Assembly: GCF_027489515.1 (NCBI RefSeq)
Contig: NZ_JAIXZS010000021.1
Span: 1 to 64,000 of the forward strand
Source of the DNA: Novosphingobium sp.
GTDB taxonomy: Bacteria > Pseudomonadota > Alphaproteobacteria > Sphingomonadales > Sphingomonadaceae
Direction of reading: 5' to 3'
DNA length: 64,000 nt
The notes under the pieces: generated by a model
Seen by the model: the letters and a program-made list of their open reading frames with translations, nothing else
Told to the model about the DNA's origin: nothing
The model's database searches: none
Program-made: the position numbers and the translations under genes
Shown here: in pieces, positions 18,401 through 27,549 of the stretch
Layout: each line of letters starts with the position of its first letter
Position numbering within the stretch: position 1 is the first letter of the stretch

Positions 18401-19792
18401 GCCGATCATGGTGTCGCTGCCGGTGCCACCATCGAGCAGGTCACTGCCGCCAAGGCCGTTCAGCGTATCGTTGCTGGCAAGGCCCATGATGTGATCGTCA
18501 GCCGTGGTGCCGCTCAGCGTATCGACCGCCGGGGTGCCGATGATCAGCTTGTAGGGGCCATAGCTGAACATTTGCGCCTTGATCCCGGTGCCATCGGCAT
18601 CGCCGCCGAGGCCGCTGCCATCGGACCAGGCAATTACGAAGCCGCCGCCCAGCAGGCTGCTGATGACCGGGCGCTCCTGATAGTCCGCAGTCACCGTGTT
18701 GACGAGGACCTCGCCGCCCACCTTGGCCCCCGCGCCATCGTAGAATTGCGCCTTGATCTCGCTGTTCGTGGGGCTGACGAAGTGCTGCCACGTCACCACG
18801 AAGCCGCCATCCGGCAGACTTGCGATCGAGGGGAAGTCGCGCTCGCCGGCGCCCGGTTCGCTCACCACCAGCGATGCGCCCAGCGCGGCGCCCGTCGCAT
18901 CGAACTGCTGTGCGCGGATCAACGTGGCAGGCTCACCGGTCGCCGGGTTCGAATCCTGCCAGGCCACCACGAAACCGCCGGTCGAAAGCCCCGTAACAAC
19001 CGGTAGCGCCTGATCGCTCTGCGCTTCGACATCGACCGCGATCTCACCGCCAAGCTTGGCGCCCGCCGCATCAAACAGCTGCGCCTTGAGCACCGCGGCT
19101 GGCTGGCCCGTCAGCGGATCGGTCGCATTGCCGTCCATCCACGTCACGACATAGCCGCCACTGGCAAGGCTCGTCACCACCGGCTGGGTCTGATCGCCGG
19201 TGGTCTGGGTATTGACCCGCACGGCACTGCCCACCGGCACGCCCGCTACGCTGTAGAGCTGCGAGAGGATGCCCGCCCCGCTCGCGTCCCCGGCTGACCC
19301 GGCATAGTCCTGCCAGATCACCACGAAGCCGCCGCCCGCAAGCCCGGTGATCGTAGGATTGTGGTTGCCGGGCAGGTTGTTGCCGCCCTGCTGCGTCCAG
19401 GTCGTGCTGTTGACGAGGAACGCCGGTGTCACCACCGCACCGCTCGCATTGTAGACCTGCGCCTTGATCTTGTAGTCCGACTGGATGCCCGCTTCGGTCC
19501 AGGTCACCACGAACCCGCCGCCGGCCAGGCTGGAGACAGTTGGGAATGACTGGTCGGTGCTCGCACCGCTCGCCACGGCGAACTCGCCGCCCACCTTCGT
19601 ACCCGCCGCGCTCCAGATCTGTGCCTTGGCTACGCCGAGGCCGCTGGGTGCGGAATAGTCGGTCCAGGTCGCGACAAAACCGCCGCCCGGAAGCCCGGTG
19701 ATCGAGGGCAACTCCTGAAAGCCCGCGACCTGGGTATTGACCAGGAACTCGCCGCCGAGCTTGACGATATCAACCATTCTGGGTCCCCGCAT
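15407..19792 (-). CDS. RTX-type calcium-binding repeat protein 2 (1461 aa; likely start MVDIVKLGG at 19777)
   Basis: N-terminal GGGFVVTWTD...KVGGEFLVNT repeats, long array of GLGGNDTLNGGSGNDTMLGGLGDDIYVVD modules, C-terminal [21 protein letters not shown]...DFLIAA. Confidence 0.9.
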   Translation of the reverse strand: MRGPRMVDIVKLGGEFLVNTQVAGFQELPSITGLPGGGFVATWTDYSAPSGLGVAKAQIWSAAGTKVGGEFAVASGASTDQSFPTVSSLAGGGFVVTWTEAGIQSDYKIKAQVYNASGAVVTPAFLVNSTTWTQQGGNNLPGNHNPTITGLAGGGFVVIWQDYAGSAGDASGAGILSQLYSVAGVPVGSAVRVNTQTTGDQTQPVVTSLASGGYVVTWMDGNATDPLTGQPAAVLKAQLFDAAGAKLGGEIAVDVEAQSDQALPVVTGLSTGGFVVAWQDSNPATGEPATLIRAQQFDATGAALGASLVVSEPGAGERDFPSIASLPDGGFVVTWQHFVSPTNSEIKAQFYDGAGAKVGGEVLVNTVTADYQERPVISSLLGGGFVIAWSDGSGLGGDADGTGIKAQMFSYGPYKLIIGTPAVDTLSGTTADDHIMGLASNDTLNGLGGSDLLDGGTGSDTMIGGLGDDIYVVDAAGDVVTELAGQGTDTVQTTLASYTLGSTIENLTFTNNVAHTGNGNALNNVLTGGGGADILNGGSGADRMVGGLGNDTYYVDNAGDTTIENAGGGTDTVFAAISWTLAANVDNLGLSGTSAINATGNTDANALTGNSAANVLIGLGGNDTLNGGSGADTMIGGQGNDSYTVDNTGDLTTEAAGEGTDSVSSSITWTLAANVENLTLSGSSAINGTGNNDANTLTGNSAANVLTGLGGNDTLNGGAGADTMVGGLGDDSYVVDNTGDVVTELAAQGTDLVTASISWTLGANFENLTLTGSAALSGTGNTDVNVLIGNSGANTLRGLGGNDTLNGGSGNDTLIGGQGNDTYVVDATGDVVTELGGEGSDVVQTTLSSYTLGSNVENLTFTNSSAHSGTGNALANVITGNAGNDTLNGGAGADTLVGGLGNDSYVVDDAGDVVTELAGQGTDLVTASVSQVLSANVENLTLSGTAAINGTGNTDANVMTGNSGANVLTGLGGNDTLNGGSGNDTMLGGLGDDIYVVDAAGDVVTELSGEGTDTVQTNIASYTLAANVERLAFTNSAAHSGTGNALANLITGNSGNDVLDGAAGADTLIGGAGNDSYVVDNAGDVTTELAAQGTDLVTASISWTLAANVENLTLSGSSPINGTGNTDANILTGNSGANVLTGLGGNDTLNGGSGSDTMLGGLGDDIYVVDVAGDVVTELAGEGTDTVQTTLASYTLGANVERLTFTNNISHTGIGNALANVITGNSSNDVLDGGAGADTLVGGSGNDSYLVDNALDVTTEAAGGGTDLVTASLSWTLALNVENLTLSGSAAIDGTGNTLDNVILGNTGNNVLSGLDGNDTLTGGLGNDTLLGGIGNDRLAGGAGNDTLTGGAGTDTFLFDSAPNAATNLDTLQDFTSGSDKLSFSRAVFTGFAGTGAMSVDAFWSGAGFNAAHDATDRFIYNTTTGALWYDADGTGATAAVQVAVLTGAPALAFSDFLIAA
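15740..18520. repeat. Internal tandem repeats within RTX protein 2 coding sequence
   Basis: Phase marker TTCAGCG at 16344, 16860, 17376 (516-bp spacing) then 17646, 17916 (270-bp spacing); flanking sequence near-identical. Confidence 0.8.
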
Positions 19793-20031
19793 GTACCGCG
19801 CCGTGCCGGGCGCAGCCGCTGGGCGCGCGTAGGCTCGTTCGGTGCCATCAAATCCGTTCCGTGGCGGGTTAACCGAGAAGGGTTAAATTTCTCTGCTGCG
19901 CGCGCGCTGCAGCGCTGGCTGATGAAGCCCGCGCAGCTCGCGCAAATGTGCCGTTTCGGCCCTCGCCGGGCGCTGCGCGCGCCCGGCCGAAAGCCTTTCA
20001 GGGTAAATCCGGCTATTTACGTAAAGCAGGC

Positions 20032-23000
20032 CTAGTCGATACCATCCGGCAGCACCGGCTTGCGATCCGGCGCGGCGGGCTGGGCAAACGTCGGCGGCGG
20101 CGTCTTCGCCAGTGCCTCAAGCGCAATGCGCACGCCCGCCTCGAGCTGCGGGTCGTGCCCCAGCCGCTGCTGCGCCGGGTCCTGCTCCACTTCCACATCA
20201 GGCGGAATGCCGATGTTCTCGACTTCCCACTGCCCGCCCGTGCCATAGATCGCCCAGCGCGGCGCGGTGACCATGCCGCCATCCATCAGCACCGGATAGC
20301 CGCCGATGCCAACCAGCCCGCCCCAGGTCCGCTTGCCGACGAGCGTGCCCACGCCCACCTTGCGGAACAGCCACGGAAGGGCATCGCCGCCCGAACCCGA
20401 CATCTCGTTGATCAGCATGACCTTGGGCCCGAAGATCGCCTGCGCCGGTTCGACCATCGGCTCGCCCTCGCGGGTCGAATTGACCATCTGCGGAGTACGC
20501 TTCAACTGGTCGACGATGTAGTCGGCAATGTCGCCGCCGTGGTTGAAGCGTTCGTCGATGATCATGCCCTGCTTGCCGACTTGCGCGAAATAGTAGCGGT
20601 TGAAGTTGGCGAAACCGCCACCGGCAGTATCGGGCAGATAGACATAGCCCAGCTTCCCGCCCGAAAGCGTGTCGACCAGCCGCCGGTTGGCTTCCATCCA
20701 GCTGTGCAGGCGCAGCGGAATGTCGCGCGCGATCGGCACGACCCTGACGTCGCGCGAACCCTTCCCGTCCGGGCTTGGCCCAACGGTCAGCATGGTCTGC
20801 TTGCCCGCCAGGCCCTCGAAGCCCTTGTAGACCTCGTTCGCCGGATCGACCGGGCGGCCGTTGATCGCCAGCAGATACTCACCGGCTTTCACCTCCGCGC
20901 CCGGCTGCGCCAGGGGGGCCTGCAGGCCCGGGTTCCAGCTCTCGCCCTTCAGCACCGTGCGGAACCGATAATGGCCGTCGACCTGCTCGAAATCGGCGCC
21001 GAGCAGTCCGGTGCTCACCGCATCCTGCTTCGGCCCCTCGCCGCCGTTCACGAACGTATGGCCAAGGCCGATATGCCCGGTCATTTCCTCGAACAGCGCG
21101 TTGAGTTCGGCGCGGCTGCCCAGTCCGCCAAGGAACGGTTCATAGAGCTTCTCGGCCCGCGCGAGATCAAGCCCATGCGCCTTGGGATCGTAGAGGAAAT
21201 CGCGCTCGATCCGCCACACCTCGCGGTACATCTGCCGCCACTCGGCCATCGGATCGACATTGATCGACGCGGCAAACTTCACCGCAGCGGGCGCCGCCTT
21301 CTCGCCCTCCGCGGGTGCCGCGGTTGAGGCAAGAAACCGCTCGCCGTGCTTGGCGAAGAGGACTTTCTTGCCATCGGCGGAGACGGAGAGCGACCCTGCA
21401 TCGGCGCCCTCGATCAGCGTCGCCGGCTTGCGCACCTTGGTATCGTAGCGCACAACCGAGACCGGCTCAGGCGCACCGCTTTCGTCGATCAGATCGTGAT
21501 CGGTGGCAACCACCGGCGCGGTCACCGCCAGCAAGGTCCCCGCCTCGGCCGGAAACAGCGCGACATAGCGCGCCAAAGGCAGATCAAGCGCAACGATGCG
21601 CTGGTCGAGCCCGGCAAAGTCGATCTGCACGGGCTTGGGCGCCGGCGCGTCCTTCCCGTCCTTCGCGCCCTTTTCGGCCTTGTCGTCCTTTGGCTTCGCC
21701 GCCTTGTCCGCGCCCTCACCTTCCTCGTCGCTCTGCGGTGCAGTCGGTGCGGCGCCGTCCTTCCTGAGCACGGCGGCATAGACGGCGCCGGTGGTTGCGC
21801 GCCCCAGGCTCGACATGTCGAGCCAGCCGGCCCCCAGCCCGCGGCTGGTATTGGCGATGAAATAGAGCACCTCGCCGCCCGCATCGAACCGGGGCGAAAC
21901 CGCATCGCTCATTCCGTCGGTCAGCGCCTGCGCCGTGCCGGTCGCAAGCGTGTGGATCATCACCGTGTGGAGGTGGTTGGTCCCCTGCAGAGCATAGGCC
22001 AGATAGCGGCTGTCGGGCGACCAGGCCGGATCGAAGTTATGCTCAGGGCTGTCATAGCGGTCGGTGGCGATCTTCACCGGCTTCGGCGCGGCCGCCGTCA
22101 CATCGACCAGCCACAGGTTGAGGCGCTTGTCGCGAAACGCGATGCGCTTCGAATCCGGCGACCACAACGGCGCATAGAAGTAGGATCCCGGCGTTCCGAG
22201 ATCGATCTTGCGCACCCCGCCGGTGCCGTCTGCCGCGCGGATATGCAGTGCATATTCCCCGCTCTCGTCGCTGAAATAGGCGATCGACTTGCCATCGGGC
22301 GATGCCGCCGGATCGCGCTCTGCCACGCCCGGCGTCTGTGTCAGGTTGCGCGTGTCGCCCTTTTCGGCGGGCACCGAAAGGATCTCGCCATGCGCTTCGA
22401 CCACCATGCGCTTGCCCGAGGGCGTGAGCACCGCCGCCGCGATATCGCCCGCCTCGAGCGCCTTGACATGGGGCCGGAGCGAAGGTGCCTCCGCGCCGAT
22501 GGTGATCGTTGGCCGCGAAACCGTGCCCGTGGCCAGATCGTAGACCTCGATCCTGCCGAAGTGATCGATCACGATCCCGCCTGGCCCCGCCGACGCGGAC
22601 GCCATATCAAACCCGCGGTCATTGCGGATCACTTGCGTGACGGTGCCCGCCTTGCCGGCATAGCGATAGAGCGTGCGCGGCCCGTCGCGGTCGGAGAGGA
22701 AATAGACATCATCGCCCACGAACATCGGATTGCGGTCATTGGAATTCTCGCGCGGGATCTTCACCACCGCGCTGTCCTTGAGGTCGGCAATCCAGATGCG
22801 GTCGGTCTGCCCGCCGCGATACTGTTTCCACGCAGGCTGCCACTGCTCGAAGGGCGTATAGGCAAAATGCGTCCCGTCCGCGCTGAGCGCCCCGTCGTCG
22901 CCCGAAGGAAGCGGCACCGGGCGCGGATCGCCGCCGCCCACCGGCATGAGGTAGAACCGTTGAAGATCGCGCACCATCTCGCGCGCGGAGCGCAGCAGCA

Positions 23001-23376
23001 CGCTCTTGCCGTCCGCCGACCAGCCGAGGGCCACATCGGGTCCGGGATGCCAGGTCAGCCGCCGCGGCACACCGCCCGCTGCGGGCACCACATAGACGTC
23101 GCGGTTGCCATCGAACCGGCCAGTGAATGCGATCATCGTTCCGTCGGGTGAGAACACCGGCCGGCTGTTGTCGCCCTGCCCGGTCACCAGCACGCGCGCG
23201 GTCCCGCCGCCGCGCGGCACCGTCCAGATCGCCCCGGCATAATCGAACGCGATCTCGGTCGCCGAAAGGCTGGGATGCTGCAGCAGGCGTGGCGGCTCGC
23301 GCCCCTGCGCTGCGGTTGCAGTCACGGCCGTCAGGGCGGCAAGCAGCGCTGTCGTGGCAAGCAGGGCACGGCGCAT
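20032..23376 (-). CDS. Tricorn-protease-like S41 peptidase with WD40/TolB-like N-terminal propeller and PDZ
   Basis: LLQHPSLSATEIAFDYAGAIWTVPRGGGTARVLVTGQGDNSRPVFSPDGTMIAFTGR; catalytic region MSGSGGDALPWLFRKVGVGTLVGKRTWGGLVG; PDZ-like GEYLLAINGRPV. Confidence 0.93.
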   Translation of the reverse strand: MRRALLATTALLAALTAVTATAAQGREPPRLLQHPSLSATEIAFDYAGAIWTVPRGGGTARVLVTGQGDNSRPVFSPDGTMIAFTGRFDGNRDVYVVPAAGGVPRRLTWHPGPDVALGWSADGKSVLLRSAREMVRDLQRFYLMPVGGGDPRPVPLPSGDDGALSADGTHFAYTPFEQWQPAWKQYRGGQTDRIWIADLKDSAVVKIPRENSNDRNPMFVGDDVYFLSDRDGPRTLYRYAGKAGTVTQVIRNDRGFDMASASAGPGGIVIDHFGRIEVYDLATGTVSRPTITIGAEAPSLRPHVKALEAGDIAAAVLTPSGKRMVVEAHGEILSVPAEKGDTRNLTQTPGVAERDPAASPDGKSIAYFSDESGEYALHIRAADGTGGVRKIDLGTPGSYFYAPLWSPDSKRIAFRDKRLNLWLVDVTAAAPKPVKIATDRYDSPEHNFDPAWSPDSRYLAYALQGTNHLHTVMIHTLATGTAQALTDGMSDAVSPRFDAGGEVLYFIANTSRGLGAGWLDMSSLGRATTGAVYAAVLRKDGAAPTAPQSDEEGEGADKAAKPKDDKAEKGAKDGKDAPAPKPVQIDFAGLDQRIVALDLPLARYVALFPAEAGTLLAVTAPVVATDHDLIDESGAPEPVSVVRYDTKVRKPATLIEGADAGSLSVSADGKKVLFAKHGERFLASTAAPAEGEKAAPAAVKFAASINVDPMAEWRQMYREVWRIERDFLYDPKAHGLDLARAEKLYEPFLGGLGSRAELNALFEEMTGHIGLGHTFVNGGEGPKQDAVSTGLLGADFEQVDGHYRFRTVLKGESWNPGLQAPLAQPGAEVKAGEYLLAINGRPVDPANEVYKGFEGLAGKQTMLTVGPSPDGKGSRDVRVVPIARDIPLRLHSWMEANRRLVDTLSGGKLGYVYLPDTAGGGFANFNRYYFAQVGKQGMIIDERFNHGGDIADYIVDQLKRTPQMVNSTREGEPMVEPAQAIFGPKVMLINEMSGSGGDALPWLFRKVGVGTLVGKRTWGGLVGIGGYPVLMDGGMVTAPRWAIYGTGGQWEVENIGIPPDVEVEQDPAQQRLGHDPQLEAGVRIALEALAKTPPPTFAQPAAPDRKPVLPDGID

Positions 23377-23489
23377 AGGCGGGGTTCTCCGGTTACGTTA
23401 TCACGCGGCCGGAATGCTAACCACACGGTCCCGGTTTGCCTAATCTCCCGCGCACCAAAAGCTGTGCCAATCTTGCGGGCTCCGACTGC

Positions 23490-25133
23490 TCAGGCCACGA
23501 TCAGGATATCTGAGAACACCAGCCTCGGATGATCACCGCTTCCCAGCGTGGCGATCAGCTGCGCCGCAGCACCCCCGGTGCCGTCCGCATCATACCACAA
23601 GGCCCCGCTGGTGGTGTTGTAGAGGATCCGGTCGTTGGCATCGCTCGCGGCATCCACCCCGGCCCCGGCGTGGAAGGCATCGGCCGCCAGCACGCCCCTT
23701 GCCGCAAAGCCGGCATAGACCGCTTTCGAAAGGAGGATCTTGTCGCCCTCGGTGCGGGTAAAGTCGGTAATCGTGTCGCCATCGGGGGCGGTGGTAAACA
23801 CGAAGAAATCGCGGCTGGCCCCGCCGCTCAGCGTGTCGGTTCCGGTTCCGCCATAGAGCCGGTCCACCCCGCCGCCGCCGCGCAGGATGTCATCGCCCGC
23901 TTCCCCATAGAGCTTGTCGTTGGCGCTGTCGTCCTGGACCGTTTCATCGAGCGTATCGTTGCCTGCCCCGCCAAAGAGCGTATCGGCGCCATTGCCGCCC
24001 TGCAGGGTATCGGTCCCGATGCCGCCGATCAGCCGGTCGTTGCCCGCCGCACCGAAGATGAAGTCATCTCCGCTCCCGCCGCTGAGCACGTCCACGCCCG
24101 CTCCACCGAAGAGGCTGTCATCCCCTGCGTCGCCATTCAACACGTTGTTGCCGTCGCCGCCGTTAAGATTGTCGTTGTCGTCGCCGCCAAGGATGCGATC
24201 GTTGCCGCTTCCGGCCGAAATGTAATCCTTGCCCGCGCCGCCGGAGATCCGATTGTTGCCCTCGGCCCCGGCGATGTTGTCATCCCCGGCATCTCCGTAA
24301 AGCTGGTCATTGCCGCCGCCGCCATTAATCACGTCATTGCCGTTTCCGCCAAAGATCAGGTCGTTGCCAGCGCCGGGGGTGGAAGGCCCCGCCGAAAGGT
24401 TGTCGTCACCGTCGTTGCCGTAGATCCTGTCGCTGCCCGCGCCGCCGTTGATCTGATCGTAGGATGCGCCGCCGGAAATGGTGTCATCTCCGCCATTCCC
24501 GTCAATGAGCAGATCATAGGGACGCATGGTCCCCGGATTGGTCGGCGCGTTGTAGTTCCCGACGATGATCGTGTCGTTGCCTTGGCCGCCGCTGATCGAG
24601 GTCAGAATCTCGAACCCGCGCACCGTGCCGCCGTCGACCTTGCCGAATCCGCCGGTCCAAAGCCCGCGCAGATCGATGGTCTTGTTGTAGATCAGAAGCT
24701 GGCTGGAGCCGTCAGGCAGGGTCTTGAAGCGGTTCTCGAAGCTGATCGCCAAGCTGTCGATCCCCGCGCCGCCGTCAGCCCGGTGCGCCACCGATGCGCC
24801 GCCGAGGATGAACTGGACGCTGTCGTTCCCGGCATCTCCGAACACCGTATCGGCGAGCAGGTCATAGTTGGCCAGATCAGTGCTGCTGCCGCCTTCGTTG
24901 TAAATCTGGATATAGTCGTCGCCGTTGTCGCCGTGCACGAGGTTCGCACCATAAAGCCCTGACAGTGAGTCATTGCCTTCCCCGCCATTGAGCATGTCGC
25001 CCTCGAAGCCGCCGACGATGGTGTCATTGCCGCCACGCGCATTGACCACAAAGGGCCCCGGATCATCCGAAGGATACCGGAACGGATCGATGCCAAGAAT
25101 ATCGTCGCCCTCGGTCAGGTTGTACGTGCCCAT
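23490..25133 (-). CDS. RTX-type calcium-binding repeat protein 3 (547 aa)
   Basis: Nonapeptide arrays ([28 protein letters not shown]) and C-terminal [21 protein letters not shown]...DILIVA. Confidence 0.9.
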   Translation of the reverse strand: MGTYNLTEGDDILGIDPFRYPSDDPGPFVVNARGGNDTIVGGFEGDMLNGGEGNDSLSGLYGANLVHGDNGDDYIQIYNEGGSSTDLANYDLLADTVFGDAGNDSVQFILGGASVAHRADGGAGIDSLAISFENRFKTLPDGSSQLLIYNKTIDLRGLWTGGFGKVDGGTVRGFEILTSISGGQGNDTIIVGNYNAPTNPGTMRPYDLLIDGNGGDDTISGGASYDQINGGAGSDRIYGNDGDDNLSAGPSTPGAGNDLIFGGNGNDVINGGGGNDQLYGDAGDDNIAGAEGNNRISGGAGKDYISAGSGNDRILGGDDNDNLNGGDGNNVLNGDAGDDSLFGGAGVDVLSGGSGDDFIFGAAGNDRLIGGIGTDTLQGGNGADTLFGGAGNDTLDETVQDDSANDKLYGEAGDDILRGGGGVDRLYGGTGTDTLSGGASRDFFVFTTAPDGDTITDFTRTEGDKILLSKAVYAGFAARGVLAADAFHAGAGVDAASDANDRILYNTTSGALWYDADGTGGAAAQLIATLGSGDHPRLVFSDILIVA

Positions 25134-25215
25134 GATCGCAGTCCTTTGCGCAGCCTATTTCCCGACAGGGAATGCGTGAGACAGCCCGCGGATCGGCCAA
25201 GCTGGGCAAACAAAA

Positions 25216-27549
25216 TCAATCCAATCCGGACTGCGGGCAGTACTTTTCCTGTGATTTCAGGATATTGCCCAGCTGATCGCTGCGATCCTGTGCGGTCAGG
25301 CGCCCGGCTTTATCCATCAGCTCAAACACCCGCCGCGCCTCGGCATAACTGGCGCAGGCCTCGCGCAGCCGCCCCGCCTTAGCTTGGAGGTCCGCCAGCG
25401 GCTTCACTTCCACCGCGTAGTCGCGCATCCGCCGCGCTTCACCCGGATGCGCCTGCCACAGCGCCTTGCGCTCCGCCGCCGTCGCCGCCAGCAGGGCGAG
25501 GCCTTCGTCCACCTTGCCCGCCTGCACCAGTATACCCCCGCGCGCGTTCTCGCTGATGTGGAGGTGCCGGCGCGCGTCGTCGTCTGCCGGGTCGAACGCC
25601 ACGACCCGCCGCAACTCCGCACTGGATTGTTCGATCTGGCGCAAGCCTTCCGCCACATTGCCACTGTCTGCCAGCGCCGACGCCAATGCCCAGCGCGCGT
25701 GCCCCAGCCGCCGCAGCGCGTGGATGCGCGCAGGATAGCGCCGCACGGCATCCTCGAGCACCGCCACGGCCTCGCGGTACGCGGGGACTGCCCCCTTGTT
25801 GTCCCCGCCATACCAGATCACATCCCCGCGCGCCTCGGCTGCGCGGGATCGCAGGATGAGCGCGGGCAGGCTGATATCGCGCGCCAGTTGCCGCTCGGCC
25901 GACGTAGCGGCTGCAATCGCCGCCGGATAATCGGCATCCCATTGTGCGATGATCGAGAGCAGCAGGTCATGGCTCGCCTGCAGGCGCGGGCCTTCCAGGT
26001 CGTCTGGCACAATCCGCCGGATGGCAACTTGCGCCGCCGCCGCATCGGTCCGCGCTCGCGGCGTATCTTCCTCGATCAGTTCGGCTAGCCACGCGCTGGC
26101 CATCCGCGCCTGCGCCACCAGCCGCGCATCGGAAGCAAGCTGCAGCGCCCGGTCGATATTGGCGCGTGCCCGCTCCGGCTGGCCCAGATTGGCGCCCAGC
26201 GGGCTGCCTTGCACTTCGGCCAGCCGCAAGAGGCCTGCTGCTGCCTGCAACCGCACCGAAGGGTCGGCAAGGTCGCTGCCGGCCAAGCGGTCCAGATAAT
26301 GCTGCGCCGTCTGCGCCACCTCGCGCCGCAGCGGCAATGCACCGGGCTGGCGCTCCAGCTGGTCATAGAGCGTGAAGAGCAGGTAATTGGACGTGCCGCG
26401 CGCGTCGTCGAACCGGGCCGCCGCCTCGATCCGCTGCCGTTCGGCCGCCAGCATGCCTGCCGCCGCCACGCCTGCCAGCGCCACCAGCACCGTACACAGC
26501 GCCAGCGTCTTCCAGCGCCGCCGCACGAACAGGCCCGCGCGATAGCGCCAATCCGGCGCGCCGCGCCCGGTTCTGGCGGAGAGCGGAAAGTGCCTCTCGC
26601 GCCGCTCCAGATCGGCCAGCAGATCCGGCACCCCGCCATAGCGCGCGCCCTCGTCCTCGGCGCAGGCCTTGGCGATGATCGCGACCAGTTCTTCGTCGGC
26701 ATCCTCGCCGGCGATCCGCGCCAGGAGCCGCCCCAGCGCAAAAACATCGTCCGCCACCGAAGGCAGGCCGCCCGCCAGCCGCGCCGGGCTGGCAAAGGCG
26801 CTCGTCACCGCGCCCGAAAGCAGCAGTGCGTCAGCCTCCCCCTCCAGCAGCCGCGCGATGCCGAAGTCCAGCAGCCGCACCCGGCCCTCGCGGTCGACCA
26901 GAATGTTGGAGGGCTTGAGATCGCCGTGCGCCACCAGCCGGCTATGCGCATAGTGGACCGCCTGCGCCGCCGCAGCAAACCGCTGCAGCCGTTCGGCAAG
27001 GGACTGCCCGGCCGCCTCGTCGATCGGCACCCCGTCGACAAACTCCATCACCAGGCACGGCCGCCCGTCCGCGGTCATGCCCCCGTCGATCAGTCGCGCG
27101 ATGCCGGGATGTTCCAGCCGCGCGAGGATGCGCCGCTCGGCCACGAAGGCTTCGGCCGCGCGCACCTGCAGCCGCGGCTGGATCAGCTTGATCGCGACGC
27201 GCTGCTCAAACAGCCCGTCATCGCGACGCCCTTCCCAAACCTCGCCCATGCCGCCCGCACCGATCGGTCGCACGAAGGCAAACGGGCCGAAGCGCTCGGG
27301 CGGGGGCAGCAGCGCGGCATCGAGCCCGGCGGGCAGCTGGGTCGGCATCGCGTCCTTGGCCGCCCCGGCCCGCTCCAGCGCCGCGATCCTCGCCAGCACC
27401 GCCGGGCTTTCGTTCTTCAGCAGCCGGGCGCGGAATCGAACGTTTCCGGGATGCGCGACCAGCCGCTCCATCAGCGCCAGCACGCGCCGCTCGGTGGCAG
27501 GATCGCCCCCTTCGCCGCTCACGCTGGCTCCAGCCGTTCCAGGAGCCAC
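25216..27549 (-). CDS. Serine/threonine protein kinase with transmembrane segment and TPR-like C-terminal region
   Basis: GAGGMGEVWEGRRDDGLFEQRVAIKLI, VAHGDLKPSNILVD, LLDFGIARLL; hydrophobic TLALCTVLVALAGVAAAGML. Confidence 0.9.
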   Translation of the reverse strand: MAPGTAGASVSGEGGDPATERRVLALMERLVAHPGNVRFRARLLKNESPAVLARIAALERAGAAKDAMPTQLPAGLDAALLPPPERFGPFAFVRPIGAGGMGEVWEGRRDDGLFEQRVAIKLIQPRLQVRAAEAFVAERRILARLEHPGIARLIDGGMTADGRPCLVMEFVDGVPIDEAAGQSLAERLQRFAAAAQAVHYAHSRLVAHGDLKPSNILVDREGRVRLLDFGIARLLEGEADALLLSGAVTSAFASPARLAGGLPSVADDVFALGRLLARIAGEDADEELVAIIAKACAEDEGARYGGVPDLLADLERRERHFPLSARTGRGAPDWRYRAGLFVRRRWKTLALCTVLVALAGVAAAGMLAAERQRIEAAARFDDARGTSNYLLFTLYDQLERQPGALPLRREVAQTAQHYLDRLAGSDLADPSVRLQAAAGLLRLAEVQGSPLGANLGQPERARANIDRALQLASDARLVAQARMASAWLAELIEEDTPRARTDAAAAQVAIRRIVPDDLEGPRLQASHDLLLSIIAQWDADYPAAIAAATSAERQLARDISLPALILRSRAAEARGDVIWYGGDNKGAVPAYREAVAVLEDAVRRYPARIHALRRLGHARWALASALADSGNVAEGLRQIEQSSAELRRVVAFDPADDDARRHLHISENARGGILVQAGKVDEGLALLAATAAERKALWQAHPGEARRMRDYAVEVKPLADLQAKAGRLREACASYAEARRVFELMDKAGRLTAQDRSDQLGNILKSQEKYCPQSGLD

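Noticed and set aside
15740-18520. Regular repeats resembling a CRISPR array
   Set aside because: Repeats are in frame with an RTX protein, 270-516 bp long and lack short unique spacers
18944-18960. 17-bp match CGGGTTCGAATCCTGCC between RTX2 and the T-arm of tRNA-Ile (31748-31764), possible att site or tRNA fragment
   Set aside because: It lies in an intact RTX2 reading frame (QDSNPA on the coding strand) and no integrase or second boundary is visible; chance match
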